Shown: positions 36,299 to 44,411 of the stretch, piece after piece
Layout of the letters: every line of letters starts with the position of its first letter
How positions within the stretch are numbered: the first letter of the stretch is position 1
From: Rothia aerolata
Lineage (GTDB): Bacteria > Actinomycetota > Actinomycetes > Actinomycetales > Micrococcaceae
Length of the DNA stretch: 64,000 nt
Assembly (NCBI RefSeq): GCF_014635585.1
Contig: NZ_BMDC01000001.1
Span: 658,139-722,138 of the forward strand
Reading direction: 5' to 3'
Notes under the pieces: model-generated
What the model saw: only the letters and a program-made list of their open reading frames with translations
The model's database searches: none
Told to the model about the DNA's origin: nothing
Position numbers and translations under genes: made by a program

Positions 36299-38151
36299 TA
36301 GGAACTCTGCCCCTTATGTTCTGCCCGCTCATAGCCGCGGTGGCGCAGGTAGTTTTCGTGCCAGCTTGCATAGTCCAGCGAGAGCGGATCCAAGGCAGGT
36401 GCCTGGGCGTGCGAGATAAAGCGGTTTTTCTCGCTCTGCTGCATGACTTCATCTTTACCGAAGAGCACCTCTTCTAGCTTCTCGCCGGGGCGCATCTGGG
36501 TAATCTCGATGTCCACGTCATAACGTTCGTAGAGACGCCGCAGGTTCTCAGCGACGTCATAAATCCGCACCGGCTTACCCATATCCAGCACCATCACATC
36601 TCCCGAATTTCCCACGGCCCCGGCCAGCATCACCAGCAGGCAGGCATCGGGAATCAGCATGAAGAAGCGGGTTGCTTCGGGGTGGGTAACGGTAATGGGG
36701 CCGCCGTCCTTAATCTGCTGGGTGAAGATTGGCTTGACCGAACCTCGGGAGCCAAAGACGTTGCCGAAACGCACCGAAACGTAGCGCTTACCCGTCTTCT
36801 TTCCGTACCAGCTACAGAGCATCTCTGCGGTGCGCTTGGACTGGCCCAGGGCGGTGGTGGGGTCTGCCGCCTTGTCGGTGGAGACATTGACGAAAACATC
36901 AACGTCTACCTTAGATGCAGCTTCAAGCACGTTTCGACTACCCAGGGTGTTGGTTTTCCAGGCTTCCTTGGGGTAAGCCTCAAGTGCAGATACATGCTTA
37001 AGCGCCGCCGCATGGAAGACTACTTCAGGACGACGCTCGTCAAAGACCGCCGCCAGCGCCTCCCGGTCGCGAATATCGGCGAGAATAATGCAATCATCAT
37101 CTAGCGCAGTTGAGCCCATTAGAGAGTACTTGCTCTCCATGAGCAGGGTCTCATCGTGGTCTAGCAAGAGCAGTTCAGCGGGGCTGTACTTGACGATCTG
37201 TCGGCACAGTTCAGAGCCGATAGAACCGCCGGCACCGGTCACCAGCACGCGCTTGCCGGTGATGTAGGCGGAGATGTCGGAGTCGTTAATGTCGTAGTCA
37301 ATCTTGCCGCGTACGCCCTCAAGAATCATGCGGTTGGCATCTTCTGACTCGGCATCGTGCTCCCCCGTCACGTCCGAAATCATGCCGGTAATTTTATTAA
37401 CCTCAACCTCAAGTTCACGCATTTTCAGGGCAACGCGCTCATAGAGCTTATCGTTGGGGTTGCTCATCGCGAAGAAAACCTTCTTCACTCCGAGCTTCTG
37501 CACCAGCTGGGCGAGGTCAGAGCCGGTTCCCTTAACGTTGACCGAGTGAATCCGAGCATTACGCAGGGCCGGGTCGTCGTCCACAATCGCCACCGGCCGG
37601 TACTTGCTTTCGGGGTCAGACATGAGGGAAGAAATCAGGGAGCGGCCCACGAAACCGCCGCCGTAGACAATCACCGGCTCGCTGAGCAGGGTGTCGGGGC
37701 GGTTGGTAATGTCTTCAACAATGCGCTTGGCGTAGCGCATAATCATCATGGCAATCACAGCGAAGGGGAAGGCGATAATCACCACCGAGCGGGGAACGTC
37801 GATATGCCAGGCGAAGAGTAGCAGTGCCGCCTGGATAATCACCACGTCTACCACTACCACCGGAAAGAGAATCTTTCCCTCGGCAAAGGAGCCGTAGGAG
37901 TAGCGGTTACGGTAGAGGCCCAGGATAAAGCCCAGCACCAGTTGAATCACAATTGCCAGCGCCAGCACGATAGTAAAGCCCAGGGGGTTAATCAGGTCGG
38001 CATCGCCGTAGCGGAGAAAAAAGCCGATGGGAAGGGCAATCAGCCAGGCCAGGGCGTCGAGGAGCATCTGCACAAAACGCCACCAGGGCTTTCGCTCGCT
38101 ACTTCCCGAATACACTACGGGAAGGCTCTGAGTTACGGGGGAATTCTGCAC
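36298..38151 (-). CDS. WbpM/CapD-like nucleotide-sugar 4,6-dehydratase
   Basis: A 617-residue membrane enzyme. Residues 1-140 hold four membrane helices. A first Rossmann-like domain follows (VYGGGFVGRSL near 170), then the catalytic SDR domain from GKRVLVTGAGGSIGSEL near 308 to the end. The active-site phrase STDKAADPTTALGQSKR fits the family, with Leu where the MxxxK form of WbpM has Met. It converts UDP-GlcNAc to a 4-keto-6-deoxy sugar, the first step to QuiNAc, FucNAc or bacillosamine. Its translational coupling to the WbpL-like gene supports a common surface-glycan job. Confidence 0.85.
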   Translation of the reverse strand: MQNSPVTQSLPVVYSGSSERKPWWRFVQMLLDALAWLIALPIGFFLRYGDADLINPLGFTIVLALAIVIQLVLGFILGLYRNRYSYGSFAEGKILFPVVVVDVVIIQAALLLFAWHIDVPRSVVIIAFPFAVIAMMIMRYAKRIVEDITNRPDTLLSEPVIVYGGGFVGRSLISSLMSDPESKYRPVAIVDDDPALRNARIHSVNVKGTGSDLAQLVQKLGVKKVFFAMSNPNDKLYERVALKMRELEVEVNKITGMISDVTGEHDAESEDANRMILEGVRGKIDYDINDSDISAYITGKRVLVTGAGGSIGSELCRQIVKYSPAELLLLDHDETLLMESKYSLMGSTALDDDCIILADIRDREALAAVFDERRPEVVFHAAALKHVSALEAYPKEAWKTNTLGSRNVLEAASKVDVDVFVNVSTDKAADPTTALGQSKRTAEMLCSWYGKKTGKRYVSVRFGNVFGSRGSVKPIFTQQIKDGGPITVTHPEATRFFMLIPDACLLVMLAGAVGNSGDVMVLDMGKPVRIYDVAENLRRLYERYDVDIEITQMRPGEKLEEVLFGKDEVMQQSEKNRFISHAQAPALDPLSLDYASWHENYLRHRGYERAEHKGQSS

Positions 38152-38154
38152 GCC

Positions 38155-40005
38155 TTAACCTTCCCTTTTCTTCTTCGCTTTACCAATTAGCTGGCGAAAG
38201 GCCAGCTGTCTCATGTTCTGGGGGGCCATTCTGTAGACCAGGCGAACGGCTAGGTTCTGAGCCAGTTGAAGTTTACCCGTTGCCCCCGCAGTGTAGAGGG
38301 TCTGCTGCACCACCAGGTCTTTCTTAAAGGAGTCGAACCCTCCCCTGCGGGCGTAAACACCGGCTCCGGTACGGTATTTAACCAGGGCTTGCTCGCAGTT
38401 TTCCAGAATAAAACCGAGCCGGGCCAGGCGAATCCACAGCCAGTAGTCCTCGGCACCGGGGGTTTCCTCGTAGCCCCCCACCGCCAGCACCGCCGACTTT
38501 CTAAAGACCACCGTGGGGTGGAAGATGGGATTACGCCGGGGCAGGGTTCTGAAAATCTCGTCTGCGCCCACCTTTGCCCGACGCTGGCAGTCCACCCGCG
38601 CGCCGTCGGCAGACATCTCCCACATCGAAGCACCCAGCACCGCCGTACGGCTGCCCTCCATCTGCGGAATCTGGGTAGCGAAACGCTCTGGCAGGGAAAT
38701 ATCGTCTGCATCTGCCCGTGTCACCAGCTCAAAGCTACAGTGGGCAAGTCCCTCGTTCAGGGCGTTGGCCAGGCCGGTGTTGGCTGCAAGTTCCACGATT
38801 TTCAGCGGGGGAACTTCCCCCGCCTGAGACTTCTGCGCCCAGCGGCCAATCACGGTTTCCAGGGCAGCAGGTAGGGGGCCGTCTTTGACCAGCACCATCT
38901 CATCGGGGGTAAGCTTCTGTTCCACCAGATTTGAGGCCAGGGCCTGCTCCAGGTACTCGGGGGTATCCCCGGCATAGGTAGACATCAACACCGAAAAACG
39001 TGAATCGCTCAGGGGCTGAATGCCCTCGGCAATCCGGGGAAACTCAAGCTCGTAGACACCCGCCAGCACCTCATCGTTGGGGCGGAAGGGCACCAGAGCG
39101 TCACGGATTCCCCGGGCTAAATAACCAGCATAGGTCTTCTTATACTCGGTACGAAGCAGGGTCGATATCCACAGTCGCGCCGTCGATCCGCCGTAGAGGA
39201 ACTTCTCCAGCGGAGTCAGCGTGCGGCGCCGGCAGAAGAGCCAGAGCTTATTACGTACGTCATTGTAGAAGCGGGGGCCGGGGTTAGCATCGGTGTTTTC
39301 CCGCTGCTTGGTGTGATGGTAGGCCACCGACTCGTTGGCCGAAATCGCCCGCCGGTGGTGGCCCAGGCGGGTGGTGTACTCAAAGTCGTCATTCCAGATA
39401 AAGAAGTCAGCGATGGGCAGGCCCACCCGGCGCATCACGGCGGCGTCCATCATCACCGAGACGAAGGACGCCGATCGAATGGGCCGCGCCCCCACGGCGG
39501 CGGCGCGGCGGTGCAGCCGAGTAGAGGCCCCAAACATGGTGCGCGGGGTGTTCATGGGGTGGTCTTTGCCGTCGGTCCACAGCACGCGGGAGGCAACAAA
39601 GGCAGGCCGCTGCCCTGTTGAAGCCGAGTAGTCCTTCCAGGCGCGCACGCTCTCAGCCAGGGTAGATTCGGTGGGCTCGGTGTCGTCGTCCATCACCCAG
39701 ACCAAATCGGCGCGGTGGCGGCAGAGCGCCCGGTCGATACCCACGGTAAAGCCCCCGGCCCCGCCCATGTTCTTGCTCAGGTGCACAATGTCCAGGGGAA
39801 TCTCATAGTTCAGGGATTCCAAATAATCAGCGGTGCCATCGGTAGAGGCGTTATTGATAATGACCACCTGGTCAGGCCGCAACCGGCCCGCAGCAAGGCC
39901 CGCCAGAGTCTTGGGCAGAAGATCCATACGGTTATAGGTCACCACCACCGCGGTGACCCTAGGTTCCTCTTGCCCCGAGCTAAGTGGCTTAAAATCAGTG
40001 GTCAT
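38155..40005 (-). CDS. Fused two-domain family 2 glycosyltransferase
   Basis: A 616-residue protein made of two GT2 domains. The first (about 15-290) begins VTAVVVTYNRMDLLPKTL, has the NNASTDGTADYL and NMGGAGGF segments and an MDDDTE metal site, and resembles galactofuranosyl or rhamnosyl transferases. The second (about 330-610) begins FSVLMSTYAGDTPEYLEQAL and has RADADDISLPERF as its metal site and GAEDYWLWIRLA as acceptor helix. No membrane segment is seen. Neither sugar is predictable. Its stop is 3 bases before the dehydratase start, so all three minus-strand glycan genes form one transcript, with the promoter in the divergent gap 40006-40198. Confidence 0.82.
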   Translation of the reverse strand: MTTDFKPLSSGQEEPRVTAVVVTYNRMDLLPKTLAGLAAGRLRPDQVVIINNASTDGTADYLESLNYEIPLDIVHLSKNMGGAGGFTVGIDRALCRHRADLVWVMDDDTEPTESTLAESVRAWKDYSASTGQRPAFVASRVLWTDGKDHPMNTPRTMFGASTRLHRRAAAVGARPIRSASFVSVMMDAAVMRRVGLPIADFFIWNDDFEYTTRLGHHRRAISANESVAYHHTKQRENTDANPGPRFYNDVRNKLWLFCRRRTLTPLEKFLYGGSTARLWISTLLRTEYKKTYAGYLARGIRDALVPFRPNDEVLAGVYELEFPRIAEGIQPLSDSRFSVLMSTYAGDTPEYLEQALASNLVEQKLTPDEMVLVKDGPLPAALETVIGRWAQKSQAGEVPPLKIVELAANTGLANALNEGLAHCSFELVTRADADDISLPERFATQIPQMEGSRTAVLGASMWEMSADGARVDCQRRAKVGADEIFRTLPRRNPIFHPTVVFRKSAVLAVGGYEETPGAEDYWLWIRLARLGFILENCEQALVKYRTGAGVYARRGGFDSFKKDLVVQQTLYTAGATGKLQLAQNLAVRLVYRMAPQNMRQLAFRQLIGKAKKKREG

Positions 40006-40198
40006 AAGTTAGCCGACCGCTACCCTTTCACAAAAAACAGACTAGTTGCTAGTTTACTTTAAGTTTTAGGTTCACTTCACCCCGGCAGAACCCGAGGCAC
40101 CTGAAAGAATACTGTGTCAAATACTTATTTTCAGCCGAACTATGCGAAAGTTATTGTGTAACGCTCAAACAAGCGAACAGCCAAGGAAAGGTTCAGCT

Positions 40199-41269
40199 GT
40201 GGCATCATCCGACTGGAAAGTTATCGGCGCAAGCGGATTCGTGGGCTCCTCCATTTTGGCGAGGTTGCGGGCAGACGGTATTGAGGCCTCTCCCATCGAA
40301 GCGCCCCGTCTGGCCACCAAGCAGACCGACCCTTCAGCGATTATCAAAGAGGCGCGAAAGCTTGAGGGAATCATCGACTCGCTTGCTGACTCTTTTGCAG
40401 GTGCCGAGGTCGTAGTCAACGCCTCCGGCCTGGCAGCTCCCAACCAGCAGGAACTCCGCCCCCTGCTCGGTGCCAATGCCCTGCTACCGGCCGTCATTGC
40501 TATTGCCGCCCAGCGCACCGGTGTGAAGCGTATGATTCACATGTCGTCGGCAGCGGTGCAGGGGCCGGTTCGAACCCTCACCGACTCGACTGCCACCGAT
40601 CCCTTCTCCGCCTACTCCTACTCAAAGGCCCTGGGCGAGGAGGTACTGATTCGTCTGGGAGATTTTGTTGAAGAAACCGCTGCGGCGGGCGTGGCACCCG
40701 GTTCCACCGAGTCTTCTTTCCCGCCTGCGCCCTCGAGCGCGCCCGTGAGCGTCTCCCCCCACCACGCCCTGGAACTGTGCATTGTGCGCGCCACCAGCGT
40801 TCAGGGGGCTGGCCGGAAAACCACCGAGTCTTTTGCAAAGATTGCTTCTTCTCCCCTGGCCTCTGTGGCGGGTCGAAAGATGCGTAAGTCTCCGGTGTCA
40901 TCCTCCTACGGTCTGGCAGAGTTCGTCTCGATGGTGGGCCAGTTTGAGGGCCGCCTGCCGCGAATCGTGGTTCAGCCCTGGGAGTCCACCACCGCAGAGT
41001 CGGTTCTGATTGATGCGGGACGACGCCGCCCCCTTCACCTGCCCGCCCCGCTCTGCGCGGCGGCAGTCTCGACCGGCTACGCTGTCTCCTCCCTGCTACA
41101 GGGCCGCCTTCAGGGCGCCGTGCGCCGTCTGGAAGTCATGTGGTTTGGCCAGGATATTGACGATTCCTGGGCCCGCTCCCACGGTCTGATTCCTGAACCC
41201 CGCGTGCAGGAGGTTCTGCGCACCGCCCACCTGGCACTGGGTAAGAAATCAGACCGCAAGTACGACTAA
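40199..41269 (+). CDS. NAD-dependent epimerase/dehydratase (SDR)
   Basis: A 356-residue extended SDR enzyme. The nucleotide loop VIGASGFVGSS lies at residues 7-17, with the active-site serine in HMSSAAVQGP and YxxxK within SAYSYSKALGEE. It is probably a sugar-nucleotide epimerase, dehydratase or reductase acting on the 4-keto sugar made by the neighbour. A proline- and serine-rich insert occurs near residues 165-190. GTG at 40199 is chosen because GAAAGG lies about 7 bases ahead; earlier starts to 40142 extend into the promoter gap. Divergent from the glycosyltransferase and 3 bases from the convergent sua5 stop. Confidence 0.78.
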   Translation: MASSDWKVIGASGFVGSSILARLRADGIEASPIEAPRLATKQTDPSAIIKEARKLEGIIDSLADSFAGAEVVVNASGLAAPNQQELRPLLGANALLPAVIAIAAQRTGVKRMIHMSSAAVQGPVRTLTDSTATDPFSAYSYSKALGEEVLIRLGDFVEETAAAGVAPGSTESSFPPAPSSAPVSVSPHHALELCIVRATSVQGAGRKTTESFAKIASSPLASVAGRKMRKSPVSSSYGLAEFVSMVGQFEGRLPRIVVQPWESTTAESVLIDAGRRRPLHLPAPLCAAAVSTGYAVSSLLQGRLQGAVRRLEVMWFGQDIDDSWARSHGLIPEPRVQEVLRTAHLALGKKSDRKYD

Positions 41270-41272
41270 GGC

Positions 41273-42382
41273 CTAGCTTTCTGTGACGGACCCGCCCAGG
41301 TTCTGCTGGGCCGAGTCCTGATCAGCAGTAGAGAAAACCAGGGCGTGGGCCTCGGAAACCGAAACCGGCTTGGTCTTGTTGGCTCCGTTCGCCTTCGAAG
41401 CCTCCTGGCGGTGCGCTTCTTTGGTACGCATCTGGTCCACGGCGGGAGAAGAGCTAGAACCCACCAGACCGGCATTAAAGGTGCCAGCGGCAGGGGCAGC
41501 AGCCCGGGGGCCTTCACCCAAACCGCGAGAACCGGCTGCCCCAGCGGCGTCATGATTCTCTGACTCCTCTGCGGTATTGTCTTCTACCCTCGTCTGGGCT
41601 AGGTCAGCGGCAACACTTCCGCCCCTCTGCGAGGGCGCGGTGGTTGCCGCTGAATCGACAGAACGCAACGACGATTTATTGTTCTGCTCTTCTAGCTCCG
41701 CCTTGCTCACGATAGAGGGCACAACCTCGCGAAGCTCTTCCAGCGAAATAGCGCCCTCGCGCACCACTACCAGCCGGTCTGAGGTGCAGTCAACGATGGT
41801 GGAGGGAAGCACATCCGCTGAGTCCAGGTGCTTACCGCGCGAGATCGGGCGGGTTCCGCCGTCAACAATCAGCTCGACGTCCTCACCCAGCTGTTCCAGC
41901 GCTTCCTGGGCAGAGGTGGCGGCAATACGGCCGGTCTTATTCGCCGAAGAAACCGCCAGAGGGCCCACCTGGCGCAACAGGTTCAGGGTCAGGGGGTCAT
42001 TGGGCACGCGCAGAGCAACGGTACCCTGGGCATCGCCGAGGTCCCAATTCAGCGAGGGCTGGCTGTAAAGAATCAGGGTCAGCGCACCGGGCCAGAACTT
42101 GCGGGCCAGAGCAGTGGCATCGTCTGAAACATCATCTGCCAGACCGGGCAGCACCGCCTCGTCAAAAATCAGCACCGGCGGGGGCATCTTGCGCGAGCGC
42201 CCCTTAGCAGAGAGCAGGGCAGCAACTGCCTCGGGCGAGAAAGCATCGGCGGCAATTCCGTAGACGGTGTCTGTGGGAATCACAATCGTCTTCTTCGCGC
42301 GCAGGGCGGTCTGCGCCGCAGAGATTGCTTCTTCGCGGGTTTCATCGGTCTCGGTTGAATACACTTGAGCGTTCACGGACAT
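41273..42382 (-). CDS. Threonylcarbamoyl-AMP synthase with long C-terminal tail
   Basis: A 369-residue YrdC/Sua5-type enzyme, first step of the t6A37 tRNA modification. Residues 15-220 form the catalytic domain: KKTIVIPTDTVYGIAADAF, KGRSRKMPPP, SANKTGRIAATS and VDGGTRPISRG. The remaining 145 residues are a low-complexity tail rich in Ala, Ser, Glu and Asn (QNNKSSLRSVDSAATTAPS onwards). The tail is unlike the Sua5 ACT-like domain and is probably disordered. Its start overlaps the prmC stop by one base, so the two are co-translated. Confidence 0.9.
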   Translation of the reverse strand: MSVNAQVYSTETDETREEAISAAQTALRAKKTIVIPTDTVYGIAADAFSPEAVAALLSAKGRSRKMPPPVLIFDEAVLPGLADDVSDDATALARKFWPGALTLILYSQPSLNWDLGDAQGTVALRVPNDPLTLNLLRQVGPLAVSSANKTGRIAATSAQEALEQLGEDVELIVDGGTRPISRGKHLDSADVLPSTIVDCTSDRLVVVREGAISLEELREVVPSIVSKAELEEQNNKSSLRSVDSAATTAPSQRGGSVAADLAQTRVEDNTAEESENHDAAGAAGSRGLGEGPRAAAPAAGTFNAGLVGSSSSPAVDQMRTKEAHRQEASKANGANKTKPVSVSEAHALVFSTADQDSAQQNLGGSVTES

Positions 42383-43311
42383 TATTGTCTCACTTCTTTA
42401 GGTTTAATTCCTGCGGTGTGCCGGGGCCTGCCGGTGAGGTCACGGATCGATTCAATCTCGATAAAACCTGCCAGTTGAAGCACCTGCCGCATAGCCTCGC
42501 CCTGGGTTTCGGCGTGTTCACAGATGAAAAAGCCGCCGGGGGCCAGCAGGCTATAGGCGCGGGTGGTGATCTGAGAAGGAATCAGCAGACCGTCATCGCT
42601 ACCGCCATAGAGGGCAAGGGCAGGGTCGTGGTCGCGCACCTCGGGGTCTTTGGGAATCGCCTGCTGAGGGATATAGGGCGGGTTTGCTGCCACAATATCG
42701 AAGCTACCTTCTTCACCCTCGAAAGCTGTTCTCGCGTCACCCAAGACCAGGCGCACTCCTCTGCCCTCAAGGTTCTTTGAGGCCCAGGCGTAGGCGAGCT
42801 CGCTCAGCTCAATGGCCGATACCTCCACCTCGCTGGCTTCCTCAGCCAGGGAAGCAGCGATTGCTGCCGAGCCGGTGCAGAGGTCAGCGATTTTCAGCCT
42901 GCGCTGGGTTTTCTCTGCTGTGCGGACGGCGCTCACCCGCTCGAGCACGCGACTCACCAGTTCTTCGGTTTCGGGGCGGGGGACAAACACTCCGGGGCCC
43001 ACCGCGAGTTCCAATGAGCGGAAGTAGGCCCGGCCGGTCAGGTGCTGGAGGGGGATTCGCCTACCCCTCTCCCTCACCAACCCTTCATAGAGAGCGGCGA
43101 AATCCTCTGAAACCTGGGTGCCCATCAGCGCTAGCGCCTGCACCCGCCCGCGGGAGACCTGCTCCCCCGCCGTCCTTTCCCAGACAAAAGCGGCCAGCAG
43201 CTGGGCATCGGCTAAAGCAGACTCCACCCCGGCAGAGGCAAGGTAGCCAGAAGCCCGGCGAAGAACCTTCTCTAGGTCTTCACCGGGCAACACGGATAAT
43301 TCTTCACTCAA
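42382..43311 (-). CDS. prmC: Peptide chain release factor N5-glutamine methyltransferase
   Basis: A 309-residue SAM-dependent methyltransferase that modifies the glutamine of the GGQ loop in release factors. The N-terminal helical domain starts EELSVLPGEDLEKVLRRA; the catalytic Rossmann part contains PRPETEELVSRVLER, IADLCTGSAAIAASLA and the active-site ANPPYIP. Its substrate RF1 is encoded just upstream. The start is the TTG at 43311, 4 bases after the prfA stop with a GGAAGAG site ahead; the open frame to 43452 is merely prfA in another frame. Confidence 0.92.
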   Translation of the reverse strand: MSEELSVLPGEDLEKVLRRASGYLASAGVESALADAQLLAAFVWERTAGEQVSRGRVQALALMGTQVSEDFAALYEGLVRERGRRIPLQHLTGRAYFRSLELAVGPGVFVPRPETEELVSRVLERVSAVRTAEKTQRRLKIADLCTGSAAIAASLAEEASEVEVSAIELSELAYAWASKNLEGRGVRLVLGDARTAFEGEEGSFDIVAANPPYIPQQAIPKDPEVRDHDPALALYGGSDDGLLIPSQITTRAYSLLAPGGFFICEHAETQGEAMRQVLQLAGFIEIESIRDLTGRPRHTAGIKPKEVRQ

Positions 43312-43315
43312 AGAA

Positions 43316-44395
43316 TTAGTTCTCTTCCTGGCCGAGCTGTTCGAGTCGGGCCGCCTCGTCCATCTCGATAGCCGACTGGATGACCGGCTCCAAATCGCCG
43401 TCCAGCACAGCATCAAGGTTGTAGGCCTTGTAGCCGGTGCGGTGGTCAGCAATGCGGTTCTCGGGGAAGTTGTAGGTGCGGATGCGTTCCGACCGGTCCA
43501 TGGTCTTCACCTGAGAGTGGCGCTTCTCGGCATTCTCAGCGTCAATCTGCTCCTGCTGCCAGGCCAGCAGACGGGCGCGGAGCACGCGCATAGCAGCTTC
43601 ACGGTTCTGAATCTGCGATTTCTCGTTCTGCATAGCCACCACAATGCCGGTGGGCAGGTGGGTAATACGCACGGCCGAGTCGGTGGTGTTCACCGACTGA
43701 CCACCGGGGCCGGAGGAACGATAGACGTCGATCTTCAGATCGTTCTGGTTAATGGCGATTTCCTCGGGCTCATCGACCTCGGGGAAAACCAGCACGCCGG
43801 CAGCCGAGGTGTGAATACGACCCTGGGACTCGGTGGCGGGAACGCGCTGCACACGGTGCACGCCGCCCTCGTACTTGAAGTGGGCATAGACGCCCTCGGC
43901 GGGATCGTTGGAGTTACCCTTAATCGCCACCTGAACGTCCTTGTAGCCGCCCACCTCGGTCATGTTGGACTCGATAATCTCGGTCTTCCAACCCTTAGAC
44001 TCGGCGTAGCGGGTGTACATGCGTAGCAGGTCACCGGCAAAGAGCGACGCTTCGTCGCCACCTTCGCCACCCTTGACCTCAAGAATCACGTTGCGGCCGT
44101 CGTCGGGATCACGGGGAATCAGCAGACGGCGCAGGCGCTCCTGGGCCTCGGGTAGCTGGGCCTCGATCGACTCCACCTCGGCGGCAAAGTCAGGATCTTC
44201 TGCGGCCATTTCCTTGGCAGCTTCAAGGTCATCGGTAAGGGCATTGACGCGGTTGTTGGCCTCAACAATGGAGTTGAGCTCAGCGTAGCGTCGGCCCAGC
44301 TTACGCGCCTTGCCCTGGTCAGCGTGAACCGCGGGGTCAGCCAGCTGTTTCTGAAGATCAGCGTGCTCATCGAGCAGAGACTGAATTTCGTACAT
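43316..44395 (-). CDS. prfA: Peptide chain release factor 1
   Basis: A 359-residue release factor that reads UAA and UAG. The recognition tripeptide is RVPATESQG (PxT form, hence RF1 rather than RF2), and the catalytic loop is [18 protein letters not shown]. Coiled-coil domain 1 occupies residues 1-100. rpmE (L31), which sits between rho and prfA in mycobacteria, is absent here; rho ends 17 bases before this gene's ATG. Confidence 0.95.
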   Translation of the reverse strand: MYEIQSLLDEHADLQKQLADPAVHADQGKARKLGRRYAELNSIVEANNRVNALTDDLEAAKEMAAEDPDFAAEVESIEAQLPEAQERLRRLLIPRDPDDGRNVILEVKGGEGGDEASLFAGDLLRMYTRYAESKGWKTEIIESNMTEVGGYKDVQVAIKGNSNDPAEGVYAHFKYEGGVHRVQRVPATESQGRIHTSAAGVLVFPEVDEPEEIAINQNDLKIDVYRSSGPGGQSVNTTDSAVRITHLPTGIVVAMQNEKSQIQNREAAMRVLRARLLAWQQEQIDAENAEKRHSQVKTMDRSERIRTYNFPENRIADHRTGYKAYNLDAVLDGDLEPVIQSAIEMDEAARLEQLGQEEN

Positions 44396-44411
44396 GATGC
44401 CTTCTTACTTT

